This document shows positions 45,008 through 52,165 of a stretch of 64,000 nt of DNA, one piece after another. Below the pieces are notes generated by a model. It did no database searches, was not told the DNA's origin, and saw only the letters and a list, made by a program, of their open reading frames with translations. Within the stretch, counting starts at the first letter, position 1; every line of letters starts with the position of its first letter. The stretch covers positions 20,919 through 84,918 of the forward strand of contig JADFZO010000002.1 in the NCBI GenBank assembly GCA_015232465.1, read 5' to 3'. The position numbers and the translations under genes are program-made. Origin of the DNA: Desulfamplus sp. GTDB taxonomy: Bacteria > Desulfobacterota > Desulfobacteria > Desulfobacterales > Desulfobacteraceae.

Positions 45008-45135
45008 TTTTCACCGCCATCTGATATATTTTGTTGTTTCATCTCTTTTTGGTTAGGTTTGATATTTTGCATTAAAAAAAATCACATTACAAATCGCACT
45101 ACCTTTAATTACACTAATGATTACACTAACTTTTG

Positions 45136-45150
45136 CCGACCACCTGTCGG
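45136..45150 (-). other. Candidate bacterial SECIS hairpin
   Basis: On the minus strand CCGAC-AGGTG-GTCGG gives a 5-bp stem with loop AGGTG, G in second position. The loop starts 19 bases after the UGA at 45164-45166. An alternative longer pairing uses GACCACC next to the UGA with GGTGGTC. No T-run follows, so it is not a standard terminator. Confidence 0.6.
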
Positions 45151-45154
45151 TTAA

Positions 45155-45517
45155 TTATGGTGGTCAACCAAATGCTGCAAGTGTGTAGTTTGGCTGCACA
45201 GCACCTGACCTACCAGGCAGAGGCATCCAAACTGGAGAGTTTAAAGCTGCTGGGTGGTATAGCAGAGGTTGGGTGCCCATGCCCGGTTGCCACTCTTGAA
45301 TATTAAATAGTTGGCTAAACTGAGCAGCAACGTATGCTTGAGGGCTATCTGGTTTCTCTTTTTCGCGATTATAAACAATCATAAGAACAATAACCAAACA
45401 CAAGAAAACAGTCCCAATGATAGCCCAGACAGTTCGCTCCCCCATCTTCTCTTCAGATAGTGGCGATTCTAAATCATCATCAAAATCATCAAGCGTGTCA
45501 ATATCCACTTTTTTCAT
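45155..45517 (-). CDS. Small membrane protein, predicted selenoprotein (UGA at 45164-45166)
   Basis: 120 residues if UGA is read as selenocysteine (U118), followed by Pro-Pro and UAA. An acidic N-terminus (DIDTLDDFDDDLE), one membrane helix (about 29-50: WAIIGTVFLCLVIVLMIVY) and an exported or lumenal tail with Pro/Gln content. The end reads TLAAFG-U-PP, like the LAAxG-U-PP sites in the gene at 46452. A stem-loop with AGGTG loop follows at SECIS distance and overlaps the UAA. The alternative is that UGA is the stop (117 residues), but the shared motif makes chance unlikely. Confidence 0.72.
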
Positions 45518-45550
45518 AAAACAGCTCCAAAATAGATAAAATCTCTCAAT

Positions 45551-46399
45551 TTAGGTAATTTTATCAACATACCCCTTTTTACTTGATAAAAACGGGGTCC
45601 GCACCCTTACATGGTTGCACTTTGTGCACTCAAGACAGCGAATACACTCACCAGAGTTGCCATCAATAGATACATTAATATCCACAGGACATAAATCTTG
45701 GCATATATTGCAACCATCACAATCTTTGCTAACCTCAAGCCTTACCATGCTATACCTGTTAAAAAGTGCAAGCAGAGCACCCATCGGGCAGGCTACTCTA
45801 CAAAATGGTCTTTTGGTAAGAACAAAAAATATTAGAAAAAGGGCTAAAATTGTTAAAGAGACAAAGAAGGTAATCCCTATGCCAGAGGCAAGCACTCGCT
45901 CCCCAGTCTGAGGATTTATAGGATCCCACAATACCCAAGGAATGCCAGCAGTAAGCGAACCAGCCGGGCAAATTTTTGAAAAAACCGTCTCTGCTGTTAA
46001 ATAGGGTAGAATAATAACAAGCAGAACCAGCACCAGATATTTAAAATATTTAAAATAGGTTGGTATCTTTAGTTTAGGGGAGGGAATTTTATACATCAAA
46101 TCTTGGATAAATCCAAACGGACAGAGCCAACCACACCCCATTCTTCCAATAGTTAAGCCAACAAGAGCGATAAAACTTATCATGTAATAGGGTATTACAC
46201 GAATAGTCATAAAGTGCTGCAATGTGCCGATAGGACAAGAAAATACGGCTGAAGGACAAGCATAACAGTTCAAAAAAGGGACACATATCCCTTTTAGCGG
46301 TCCTGTGCTGATGTTCTTTGTGCCCAAAACACCAACATAGCCATTTGACAATATCGTGCTTGCAAGCTGCATCAGTTGTCTGGTTCTGGAAAGCATCAT
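45551..46399 (-). CDS. NapH/NosR-like membrane polyferredoxin
   Basis: 282 residues, about four to five membrane helices with cysteine motifs of the NapH/YccM family: CYACPSAVFSCPIG, GCGWLCPFGFIQDL, FCRVACPMGALLALF, then two C-terminal 4Fe-4S motifs CDGCNICQDLCPVD and CIRCLECTKC. These proteins pass electrons from the quinone pool or ferredoxin across or along the membrane. GGAAGAG precedes the ATG pair. It is flanked on both sides by predicted selenoproteins, so it may be their electron partner; that pairing is inference. Confidence 0.88.
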   Translation of the reverse strand: MMLSRTRQLMQLASTILSNGYVGVLGTKNISTGPLKGICVPFLNCYACPSAVFSCPIGTLQHFMTIRVIPYYMISFIALVGLTIGRMGCGWLCPFGFIQDLMYKIPSPKLKIPTYFKYFKYLVLVLLVIILPYLTAETVFSKICPAGSLTAGIPWVLWDPINPQTGERVLASGIGITFFVSLTILALFLIFFVLTKRPFCRVACPMGALLALFNRYSMVRLEVSKDCDGCNICQDLCPVDINVSIDGNSGECIRCLECTKCNHVRVRTPFLSSKKGYVDKIT

Positions 46400-46451
46400 A
46401 ATAAAATACTCTTCCTTTATAAAATCCTCTTAAAAATTAAAGATGTTCTAC

Positions 46452-47063
46452 TTAAAAAAATGTTCTATGATTTCCTGCCATGCCGCCGGCTTGGACTCCT
46501 GCTGGAGGCGGTCAACCACCGGCTGCAAGTGCTAAATTGCCTATTGGGGCACTATTTGTTGCTGTGCCTCCTGTGGTGGCGTGAAACTGCATAATGTTAT
46601 CTCCTAACGGGCAAACTGGAGCACCTGAAGCATTAAACTGAGGTAGTCCAACAGCACCATGAACAGGACACACATACTGCCCTGAGATGCTGGTATTTGG
46701 TTGAGATGCTATCCCGTTTGAGAATGTTTGGGGCCGCATCTGTTGCTGTTGATATGGCTGAACTTGCTGATACTGTTGCATTGGCTGCTGAAGCTGCATT
46801 GGTTGTTGATATGGCTGAACTGTTGCTACATCGACCATTCCGCCGCCTGCTACTCCTCCTGCCTGACCTCCGGTCTGGCCTGCTGGAGGGGGTCAACCAA
46901 CTGCCGCAAGCATCAGATCAGATGCAATCTGCACATTTTTATTCCACGATTCAAAGCCAAAAATGAACCAGTATAGAAACGTGGTCAAAATAGCAACCAC
47001 AACCACCAAACTGGAAAACCATGCTACCCTCTTAAAATCAATACCCAAATAATCTTCAAGCAT
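46452..47063 (-). CDS. Membrane-anchored protein with two in-frame UGA codons, predicted double selenoprotein
   Basis: 203 residues from an ATG with a strong GGAGG site to UAA, if UGA at codons 57 (46893-46895) and 184 (46512-46514) encode selenocysteine. One membrane helix (about 15-38) is followed by DLMLAAVG-U-PPPAGQTGG, a Gln-rich stretch, a heavy-metal-binding-like motif YVCPVHG...APVCPLGDN, then LALAAGG-U-PPPAGVQAGG. The protein sequence is similar before and after both UGAs, which is hard to explain if translation stops there. Each UGA has a hairpin downstream. The alternative is a 56-residue protein plus a separate 108-residue protein starting at 46838, which has a weak ribosome site. 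Confidence 0.75.
46478..46494 (-). other. Candidate bacterial SECIS hairpin for codon 184
   Basis: Minus strand CCAAGCC-GGC-GGCATGG: 6 bp with one A-A mismatch in the same place as in the codon-57 element, loop GGC beginning 25 bases after the UGA at 46512-46514. Weaker than the others; competing pairings exist. Confidence 0.5.
46861..46879 (-). other. Candidate bacterial SECIS hairpin for codon 57
   Basis: Minus strand GCCAGACC-GGA-GGTCAGGC: 7 bp with one A-A mismatch, loop GGA beginning 22 bases after the UGA at 46893-46895. Confidence 0.65.
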
Positions 47064-47147
47064 CTGATATGCCTCCTTTTTAACTCTTTTGTTTATTAGC
47101 TCTATAGTAAAATTTTTTATTAGCTCTTATGGTTTTCTTAAAATAGA

Positions 47148-47164
47148 TGGGTTATCCTAACCCA
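47148..47164 (-). other. Candidate bacterial SECIS hairpin
   Basis: Minus strand TGGGTT-AGGAT-AACCCA, a perfect 6-bp stem with G in the second loop position, 18 bases after the UGA at 47176-47178. The UAA stop lies within it, as allowed for C-terminal selenocysteine. Confidence 0.62.
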
Positions 47165-47286
47165 ATACATGAAGTTCAAAGTGTAGCACCATTTTGCCAC
47201 GTCTCAACAAACTCGCCTGTAACAGCTCCAAAAATAAGCATGGCAAAAAATAGAGCCATGATGACCATTTTTAGTGAAATCTCCAT
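47152..47286 (-). CDS. 44-residue membrane peptide with U-x-x-C motif, predicted selenoprotein
   Basis: ATG at 47286 preceded by AGGGGA. One membrane helix (MVIMALFFAMLIFGAVTG) then EFVETWQNGATL, an in-frame UGA (47176-47178, codon 37), Thr-Ser-Cys-Ile-Gly-Leu-Gly and UAA. The result is a U-T-S-C motif, the selenium form of the CxxC redox motif, at the C-terminus. A 6-bp hairpin with loop AGGAT starts its loop 18 bases after the UGA. If UGA is a stop the product is only 36 residues. It lies 21 bases after the protease-like gene and 88 bases before the double-UGA gene. Confidence 0.65.
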
Positions 47287-47307
47287 CTTAAAATCCCCTA
47301 CCCCACT

Positions 47308-48237
47308 CTATATATTGCTGTTGATAAACCTTAAAATATCGTTAATAGGAATAGCAAAGCCAATACCTGAATATTGGTTATCAGGCATAAAGGTTGCCAT
47401 GTTTATCCCCACAACTTCACCCTTGATATTGACAAGAGGTCCGCCATCATTGCCTTGATTTATGGCAGCATCAGTCTGAATCATATCTGGATACCTTATG
47501 CCGTTGATTGTCAGACTTCTGTTGTGGCTACTTACAATCCCCATTGTTACTGTTTGAGAAAATCCAAATGGGCTTCCAATTGCAAATACAATATCTCCCA
47601 CCTCAACAAGATTGGAGTTTCCAAGAACAACTGCTGGAAATTTTCCCTGTGCCCTTAGCTTTAAAACAACAAGATCAGTTGCCTTATCAACTGCAACAAC
47701 ATCAGCTTGATAACTCTGATCTTTTGCTGAAAATAGCTTCACATTGACCACAGTATCGCTGCCTACAGTCTGAAAGGTTGTTAGCACATAACCCCTTGGA
47801 TCAATAATTACACCAGAACCTTCAGATTTTGAACCAGATTTAAAAGATGGTATGTAAGATAGCCCACCATTATAAGCCAGTTTCTCTTGAGATTGTGCTG
47901 TTGTTCTAAATACACCAACCACAGAAGGCTTAATAAGTGATACAACATGGCTGATACCCTCTTGAACCATAAGTGCTGTTATAGGCGAGCCATTAGCCCC
48001 TGATGGTGCAAATGTAGAAGATGGCTGACTCTGATTTGCCAATCCATTCATAACATTTCCACCAGAACCGTTCATTACTGAACCATTTGTCATTGGATAG
48101 AGTCCACTATTTTGATCAGATATTGAGCTTTGCAACATCAATCCAGAGTTTGCCCATATAACTCCAATAACAAGAAGAGCAACCGTAGTTGTAACCCATA
48201 CCATATTTTTTACTTTAAAATTTTTATTCTTTTTCAT
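47308..48237 (-). CDS. Trypsin-like (HtrA/MamO-type) protein with degenerate catalytic site
   Basis: 309 residues from the ATG at 48237 (GAGAAG upstream; an ATG 33 bases earlier lacks a ribosome site). One N-terminal membrane anchor, an Asn/Gly/Ser-rich linker, then an HtrA-type protease fold (GSGVIIDPRGYVL, GDIVFAIGSPFGFSQT). The catalytic His is Gln156 (TTFQTVGS) and the catalytic Ser is Asp264 (NQGNDGGPL); Asp188 remains. It therefore cannot be an ordinary serine protease and resembles the inactive protease domain of MamO, but without a TauE domain. It may bind metal or act as an activator. Confidence 0.88.
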   Translation of the reverse strand: MKKNKNFKVKNMVWVTTTVALLVIGVIWANSGLMLQSSISDQNSGLYPMTNGSVMNGSGGNVMNGLANQSQPSSTFAPSGANGSPITALMVQEGISHVVSLIKPSVVGVFRTTAQSQEKLAYNGGLSYIPSFKSGSKSEGSGVIIDPRGYVLTTFQTVGSDTVVNVKLFSAKDQSYQADVVAVDKATDLVVLKLRAQGKFPAVVLGNSNLVEVGDIVFAIGSPFGFSQTVTMGIVSSHNRSLTINGIRYPDMIQTDAAINQGNDGGPLVNIKGEVVGINMATFMPDNQYSGIGFAIPINDILRFINSNI

Positions 48238-48293
48238 GGCTATTATCTTCTCATATCTTCTCAAATTCATTGGGAAAATTGATTACATTAAAA

Positions 48294-50285
48294 TTAAAAT
48301 ACCCTTAAAACCATCCATACTCCAACTACACTTAGAACAAATGCAAATATAAATCTAAGAAGGTTGCTCTCTGACCCACGAGATATTCTTGAACCAATCT
48401 GAGCACCAACAATAGTGATAGCTGAAAGGATAGCCGCAAGCCTTATATCAAAACTGCCAGCAAGGCTATGACCTAAAAATCCTGATAAAGCTGTCAAAGG
48501 AACCATTAAAGATGCAGTTGCAATTGCGATCTTCATTGGTATATTTAACATAATGACCATAATTGGTATCTTTATCCAACTTGCTGCAAGTCCAAGTAGC
48601 CCCCCAAAAAATCCAGTAATAAAGGTTACTGGAATAGAGAATCCTAAGTCAATATTTACCTGCCGTCCTCTAAACTCATGTTGCCACTTAAATGGACTTA
48701 TTGAGATACGTTTTTTGTTATCACCATCTGCTACGCTAATATCATCATCTCGCATCATAAAATAGCTTCCCAAAAATAGCGTACATGAGAACATTATTGA
48801 TAGTGCATCAACATTAAATTGGTGGGCAAGCATACCCCCTAAAAACGCACCTACCATAGTAGGAGGCTCAAGCACCCAAGCAAGCCTTAAATCAACAAGC
48901 CCTGATCTAAAAAAGGTGTAGAGTGCTGAAAATTGAGATAGAGTTATCATCATCAAGCTGGTTGATGCTGCTGTATAAAAGTCAATTCCGCATGATAACA
49001 AAAGAGGAACATAGACAAAACCACCGCCAAGCCCAAGCATTGAAAAGAGCATTGATGCCACAAAGGTCATAAGACCAAGTTTTACTATAATTTTAGATAA
49101 AAGATCGGTAAAGGTCTCATTTAATGTTGAAAATGCACTCTTTGGAGCATCAGTCAACTGGTTCATTGTGGAGCCTCCTCCAGCTATTGGCATAATAGGC
49201 GATACATGGGGCAATGCACCTAATGAGTAGTTGGAGTCTCCAGGGCTAACACCAGATAGTGGAACCGTATTTGCTACAGCCACAGCACCCTTAGTTGTTG
49301 GCGGATCGTTTGTGATGATATGGCAGAGATCACAAGCCCCAACTGGAGGGTGAGGCATTGGGGTCTGCATACTTATTACCATCTTTTGAGTTATGGTGTG
49401 GCACTTTAGGCAGTCAGAAAACTCCTGATGAATCGCATCATTTGGCTTTTTTTTGTTAAGGTTAATTGGCTCTTTTGGCTGCGTTGGCGTAACTTGAGTT
49501 ATTGCTGCTGCCCTTACCAATGCCCCAGTAACTCTTGTAAAAAAATGTTTGGTTCTATTTATTGGAATTGCAAAACCAACGCCTCTGTAAGTCCCATCTG
49601 GTGCATATATTGCCGTTCCAACCCCCACCACATTGCCATATATATCAACCACAGGTCCACCACTATTGCCCTCATTTATAACAGCATCAGTCTGAATCAT
49701 ATCTTTATAAGTTACACCATCTATAACCATCTCTCTGTGAAGATCACTTACAATACCCATAGTTACAGTGTGGCTAAAACCAAATGGACTTCCAATACAG
49801 ACAACATAGTTGCCAGTTTTAAGGGTTGTTGAGTCTCCAAGCTCTGCTGCAATAAATCTCTGATTAGACTCTATCTTTAATAGAGCAAGATCAAGGTTTG
49901 AATCTTGATCAACTATTTTTGCAGGAAAGATGTTATCTTTTGAACGCCACAAAGATACTTCAATATTTTCAGAGCCATTAACAACATGAAGATTGGTCAA
50001 AATATAGCCTCTTGAATCAACAATAAATCCAGAACCAATACTTTGAAACCAGACAAAATCGTTCTGCCCACCGCCTGAAGCAAGCTGCCTTTTTTGTGCC
50101 CTTACACTAACAACAGATGGACGAGCCTTTGCCACAGCCTGACTTATGCTCTCTTGCAAGTTTAGAAGCAGAGCATCACCTGTGTAACCAAAAGCTAATT
50201 GTGAGCCAGCCTTAGGCATCTGGTCTGCAAATATAGCTAAAATTAGTGCTGTTATTATGATTGCTGCTCTTTTGATTGTCTGCAT
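48294..50285 (-). CDS. mamEO: MamE-type protease with magnetochrome motifs fused to MamO-type TauE domain
   Basis: 663 residues. After an N-terminal anchor comes an HtrA-type protease domain with an intact triad: H100 (LTNLHVV), D132 (NLDLALL) and S208 (NEGNSGGPV). Two magnetochrome haem motifs follow: C292xxC295H296 and C318xxC321H322. The last 270 residues are a TauE/SafE-type membrane domain of about eight helices (LGLGGGFVYVPLLL, FFGGLLGLAASWIKIP). In Magnetospirillum the active protease with haems is MamE and the TauE domain belongs to MamO; here they are fused, as described for MamEO of magnetotactic Desulfobacterota. Confidence 0.9.
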   Translation of the reverse strand: MQTIKRAAIIITALILAIFADQMPKAGSQLAFGYTGDALLLNLQESISQAVAKARPSVVSVRAQKRQLASGGGQNDFVWFQSIGSGFIVDSRGYILTNLHVVNGSENIEVSLWRSKDNIFPAKIVDQDSNLDLALLKIESNQRFIAAELGDSTTLKTGNYVVCIGSPFGFSHTVTMGIVSDLHREMVIDGVTYKDMIQTDAVINEGNSGGPVVDIYGNVVGVGTAIYAPDGTYRGVGFAIPINRTKHFFTRVTGALVRAAAITQVTPTQPKEPINLNKKKPNDAIHQEFSDCLKCHTITQKMVISMQTPMPHPPVGACDLCHIITNDPPTTKGAVAVANTVPLSGVSPGDSNYSLGALPHVSPIMPIAGGGSTMNQLTDAPKSAFSTLNETFTDLLSKIIVKLGLMTFVASMLFSMLGLGGGFVYVPLLLSCGIDFYTAASTSLMMITLSQFSALYTFFRSGLVDLRLAWVLEPPTMVGAFLGGMLAHQFNVDALSIMFSCTLFLGSYFMMRDDDISVADGDNKKRISISPFKWQHEFRGRQVNIDLGFSIPVTFITGFFGGLLGLAASWIKIPIMVIMLNIPMKIAIATASLMVPLTALSGFLGHSLAGSFDIRLAAILSAITIVGAQIGSRISRGSESNLLRFIFAFVLSVVGVWMVLRVF

Positions 50286-50362
50286 TTTATCTGCCTGATT
50301 TATCTTATCTCTATCTCTTATCTATAGGGAATCTCTTATCTATTAAATTTCTAAGCCCTTTT

Positions 50363-52138
50363 TTAAAAACCTCTGCTCGGTGTCAAACAGCCAGATTCGT
50401 ATAGATTAATCGCACTATTTGGAGTGCCAATCACACCAGCATAAATGGTGATCCCCCTTGATGAAAGTTCTGATGCTGTCTCTTTTGAAATATCGCTACA
50501 CACAAGGGCAGCAAGGTTATTACTGCTAAAGGTGTCAGATATATTTCCAATATTTGAGGGGGCAACAACTGCAAAAGAGTTACTGCTTAAATCAACCATG
50601 ATTAAATACGGGGTGTGAAATCTGTTGCCATAAACTGTGCTGTTCAGATCAGGAGTTGATGCAAATATTCCAAATCTTTTTGCCAACTGCTGAGGCTGAG
50701 AAGGTGTTACTGCTGGGCATGGCTGCATTGTCTGCTGACTCTGAGGCTGCACCACTGGGGCAGTCATTGCAACCTGTTTTATCTTGTTATCAAGCGGTTG
50801 ATTTATCTTTGTACCCTGTTGGGTAAAACCTGGGGGAGGCACGCTGATAAAGATGTGTTTGTTGCCTCTGATAACATCAACAACAGCACTATTCTGCTGC
50901 TGGGTTGCACTCTCAAAGTGCTTCATATCAGGGGTTGGCTGACCATTTACAGCAACAATAACATCACCAGTTATAAAGCCAACCATTGTTGCTGGCGGAC
51001 TTTCAACATCATTAACCAAAATACCTTTAGTTCCAACTGGAAGCCCAAGGTCAGCAGCTCCATTGCTTGTAAGCTCTCCTACGTCCATTCCAATCCATGT
51101 ACCCTCAATTGCTATATCAGCAGGACCAATAAATGGTATTGTCTCTGGCGGTGGTGTCTGCTCTCCAAGAACAAGTGGAAGATTTAGCTGTGCCCCTTTC
51201 CTTAGAACTGTAAGCTGTATCTGTTTTCCGGGCTGAGATTTTAAAATCAGAGATTGAAGCTGACTTACATCTCTTATTCGCGTATCGTTAAACCGTCTTA
51301 TAACATCTCCAGTCTCAAGACCTGCCCTCATTGCTGGAGAGTTTGCAGTAACATGGCTAACTATAACTCCTCTTGTATCTGGCAGAGAAAATTGTAGCTG
51401 CATTACAGCATCAATATCTTGAATATCAGCACCCATCCATATTTTAGCTGTAGGAGGAGGCGGCTCAAATGGATTTTTAGCTGTGCTATTTTGCTGTGCT
51501 AAAGCCCCATTTTGCTGAGTTGTAACTCCACTCTGTTGGGTTATAATTGGACTATTTGTGGTGTTAGGTGAAGCCTCAAGTTTTATATGAAACGACTTTT
51601 TTACCCCATTTCTGTTGACAACCAATTTTATAACATCACCAACCTTTTTGTTTTTAAGAATATCTCCAACCTGCTGGTGAGCCACTGTATTTTTGCCATC
51701 AACCTTTAATATAACGTCTCCTACCTTAACCCCAGCCTTCTCTGCTGGTGATGCCACTGCAACACTTTTAACATAGACACCAGTAGATTGGGCTAATTTT
51801 AACTGAGCTGCAACATTAGGCGGAACATCGTCTAAACCCATTCCAAGATATGGCACTCCAGAGGCGGGCTGATTTATAAGAATTATCTGCCCATTTCCAA
51901 CACCAGAAGGGAATGTAGGCTTGTTTATAAGTTGAATCTGACCATTTCCAATCCCTGCTGGAAATGTGGGGTTGTTTATAAGTTGAGTCTGATTAGCTGC
52001 TGTATTTAACTCTGGTCTCTCTGGAGTCTCACCACCCATATTGGTATCCATAGTGTCAACCCAGCCATACATAACAGCCAGCAAAACTACAAAAACAAGA
52101 ACCGATATTGGAGCAAGAATAGTTAATAGCTTATTCAT
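50363..52138 (-). CDS. Membrane-anchored triple-PDZ protein with NifX-like C-terminal domain
   Basis: 591 residues. An N-terminal membrane helix is followed by three imperfect 17-residue repeats around NPTFPAGIGNGQI. Three PDZ domains occupy about 95-190, 230-325 and 345-440 (VASPAEKAGVKVGDVI, ANSPAMRAGLETGDVI, and a third with GFITGDVIVAVNG). Residues about 485-590 (FGIFASTPD, NRFHTPYLIMVDLSSN, ALVCSDISKETASEL) resemble the dinitrogenase iron-molybdenum cofactor (NifX/NifB-tail) fold. No protease or haem motif. It looks like the PDZ half of MamE as a separate gene. The role could be to sort or deliver iron-sulfur species; this is inference. Confidence 0.8.
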   Translation of the reverse strand: MNKLLTILAPISVLVFVVLLAVMYGWVDTMDTNMGGETPERPELNTAANQTQLINNPTFPAGIGNGQIQLINKPTFPSGVGNGQIILINQPASGVPYLGMGLDDVPPNVAAQLKLAQSTGVYVKSVAVASPAEKAGVKVGDVILKVDGKNTVAHQQVGDILKNKKVGDVIKLVVNRNGVKKSFHIKLEASPNTTNSPIITQQSGVTTQQNGALAQQNSTAKNPFEPPPPTAKIWMGADIQDIDAVMQLQFSLPDTRGVIVSHVTANSPAMRAGLETGDVIRRFNDTRIRDVSQLQSLILKSQPGKQIQLTVLRKGAQLNLPLVLGEQTPPPETIPFIGPADIAIEGTWIGMDVGELTSNGAADLGLPVGTKGILVNDVESPPATMVGFITGDVIVAVNGQPTPDMKHFESATQQQNSAVVDVIRGNKHIFISVPPPGFTQQGTKINQPLDNKIKQVAMTAPVVQPQSQQTMQPCPAVTPSQPQQLAKRFGIFASTPDLNSTVYGNRFHTPYLIMVDLSSNSFAVVAPSNIGNISDTFSSNNLAALVCSDISKETASELSSRGITIYAGVIGTPNSAINLYESGCLTPSRGF

Positions 52139-52165
52139 AAACTTAAGATTCCTTAAATTGACCTA

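Noticed and set aside
45136-45150. Hairpin as intrinsic terminator after the 117-codon frame
   Set aside because: No T-run follows and the leftward operon continues through the MamL-like, mamM-like and mamN genes.
46512-46966. Overlapping open frames in other phases around the Gln/Gly-rich region
   Set aside because: They arise from the biased composition of the real gene on the minus strand and have no ribosome sites or domain content.
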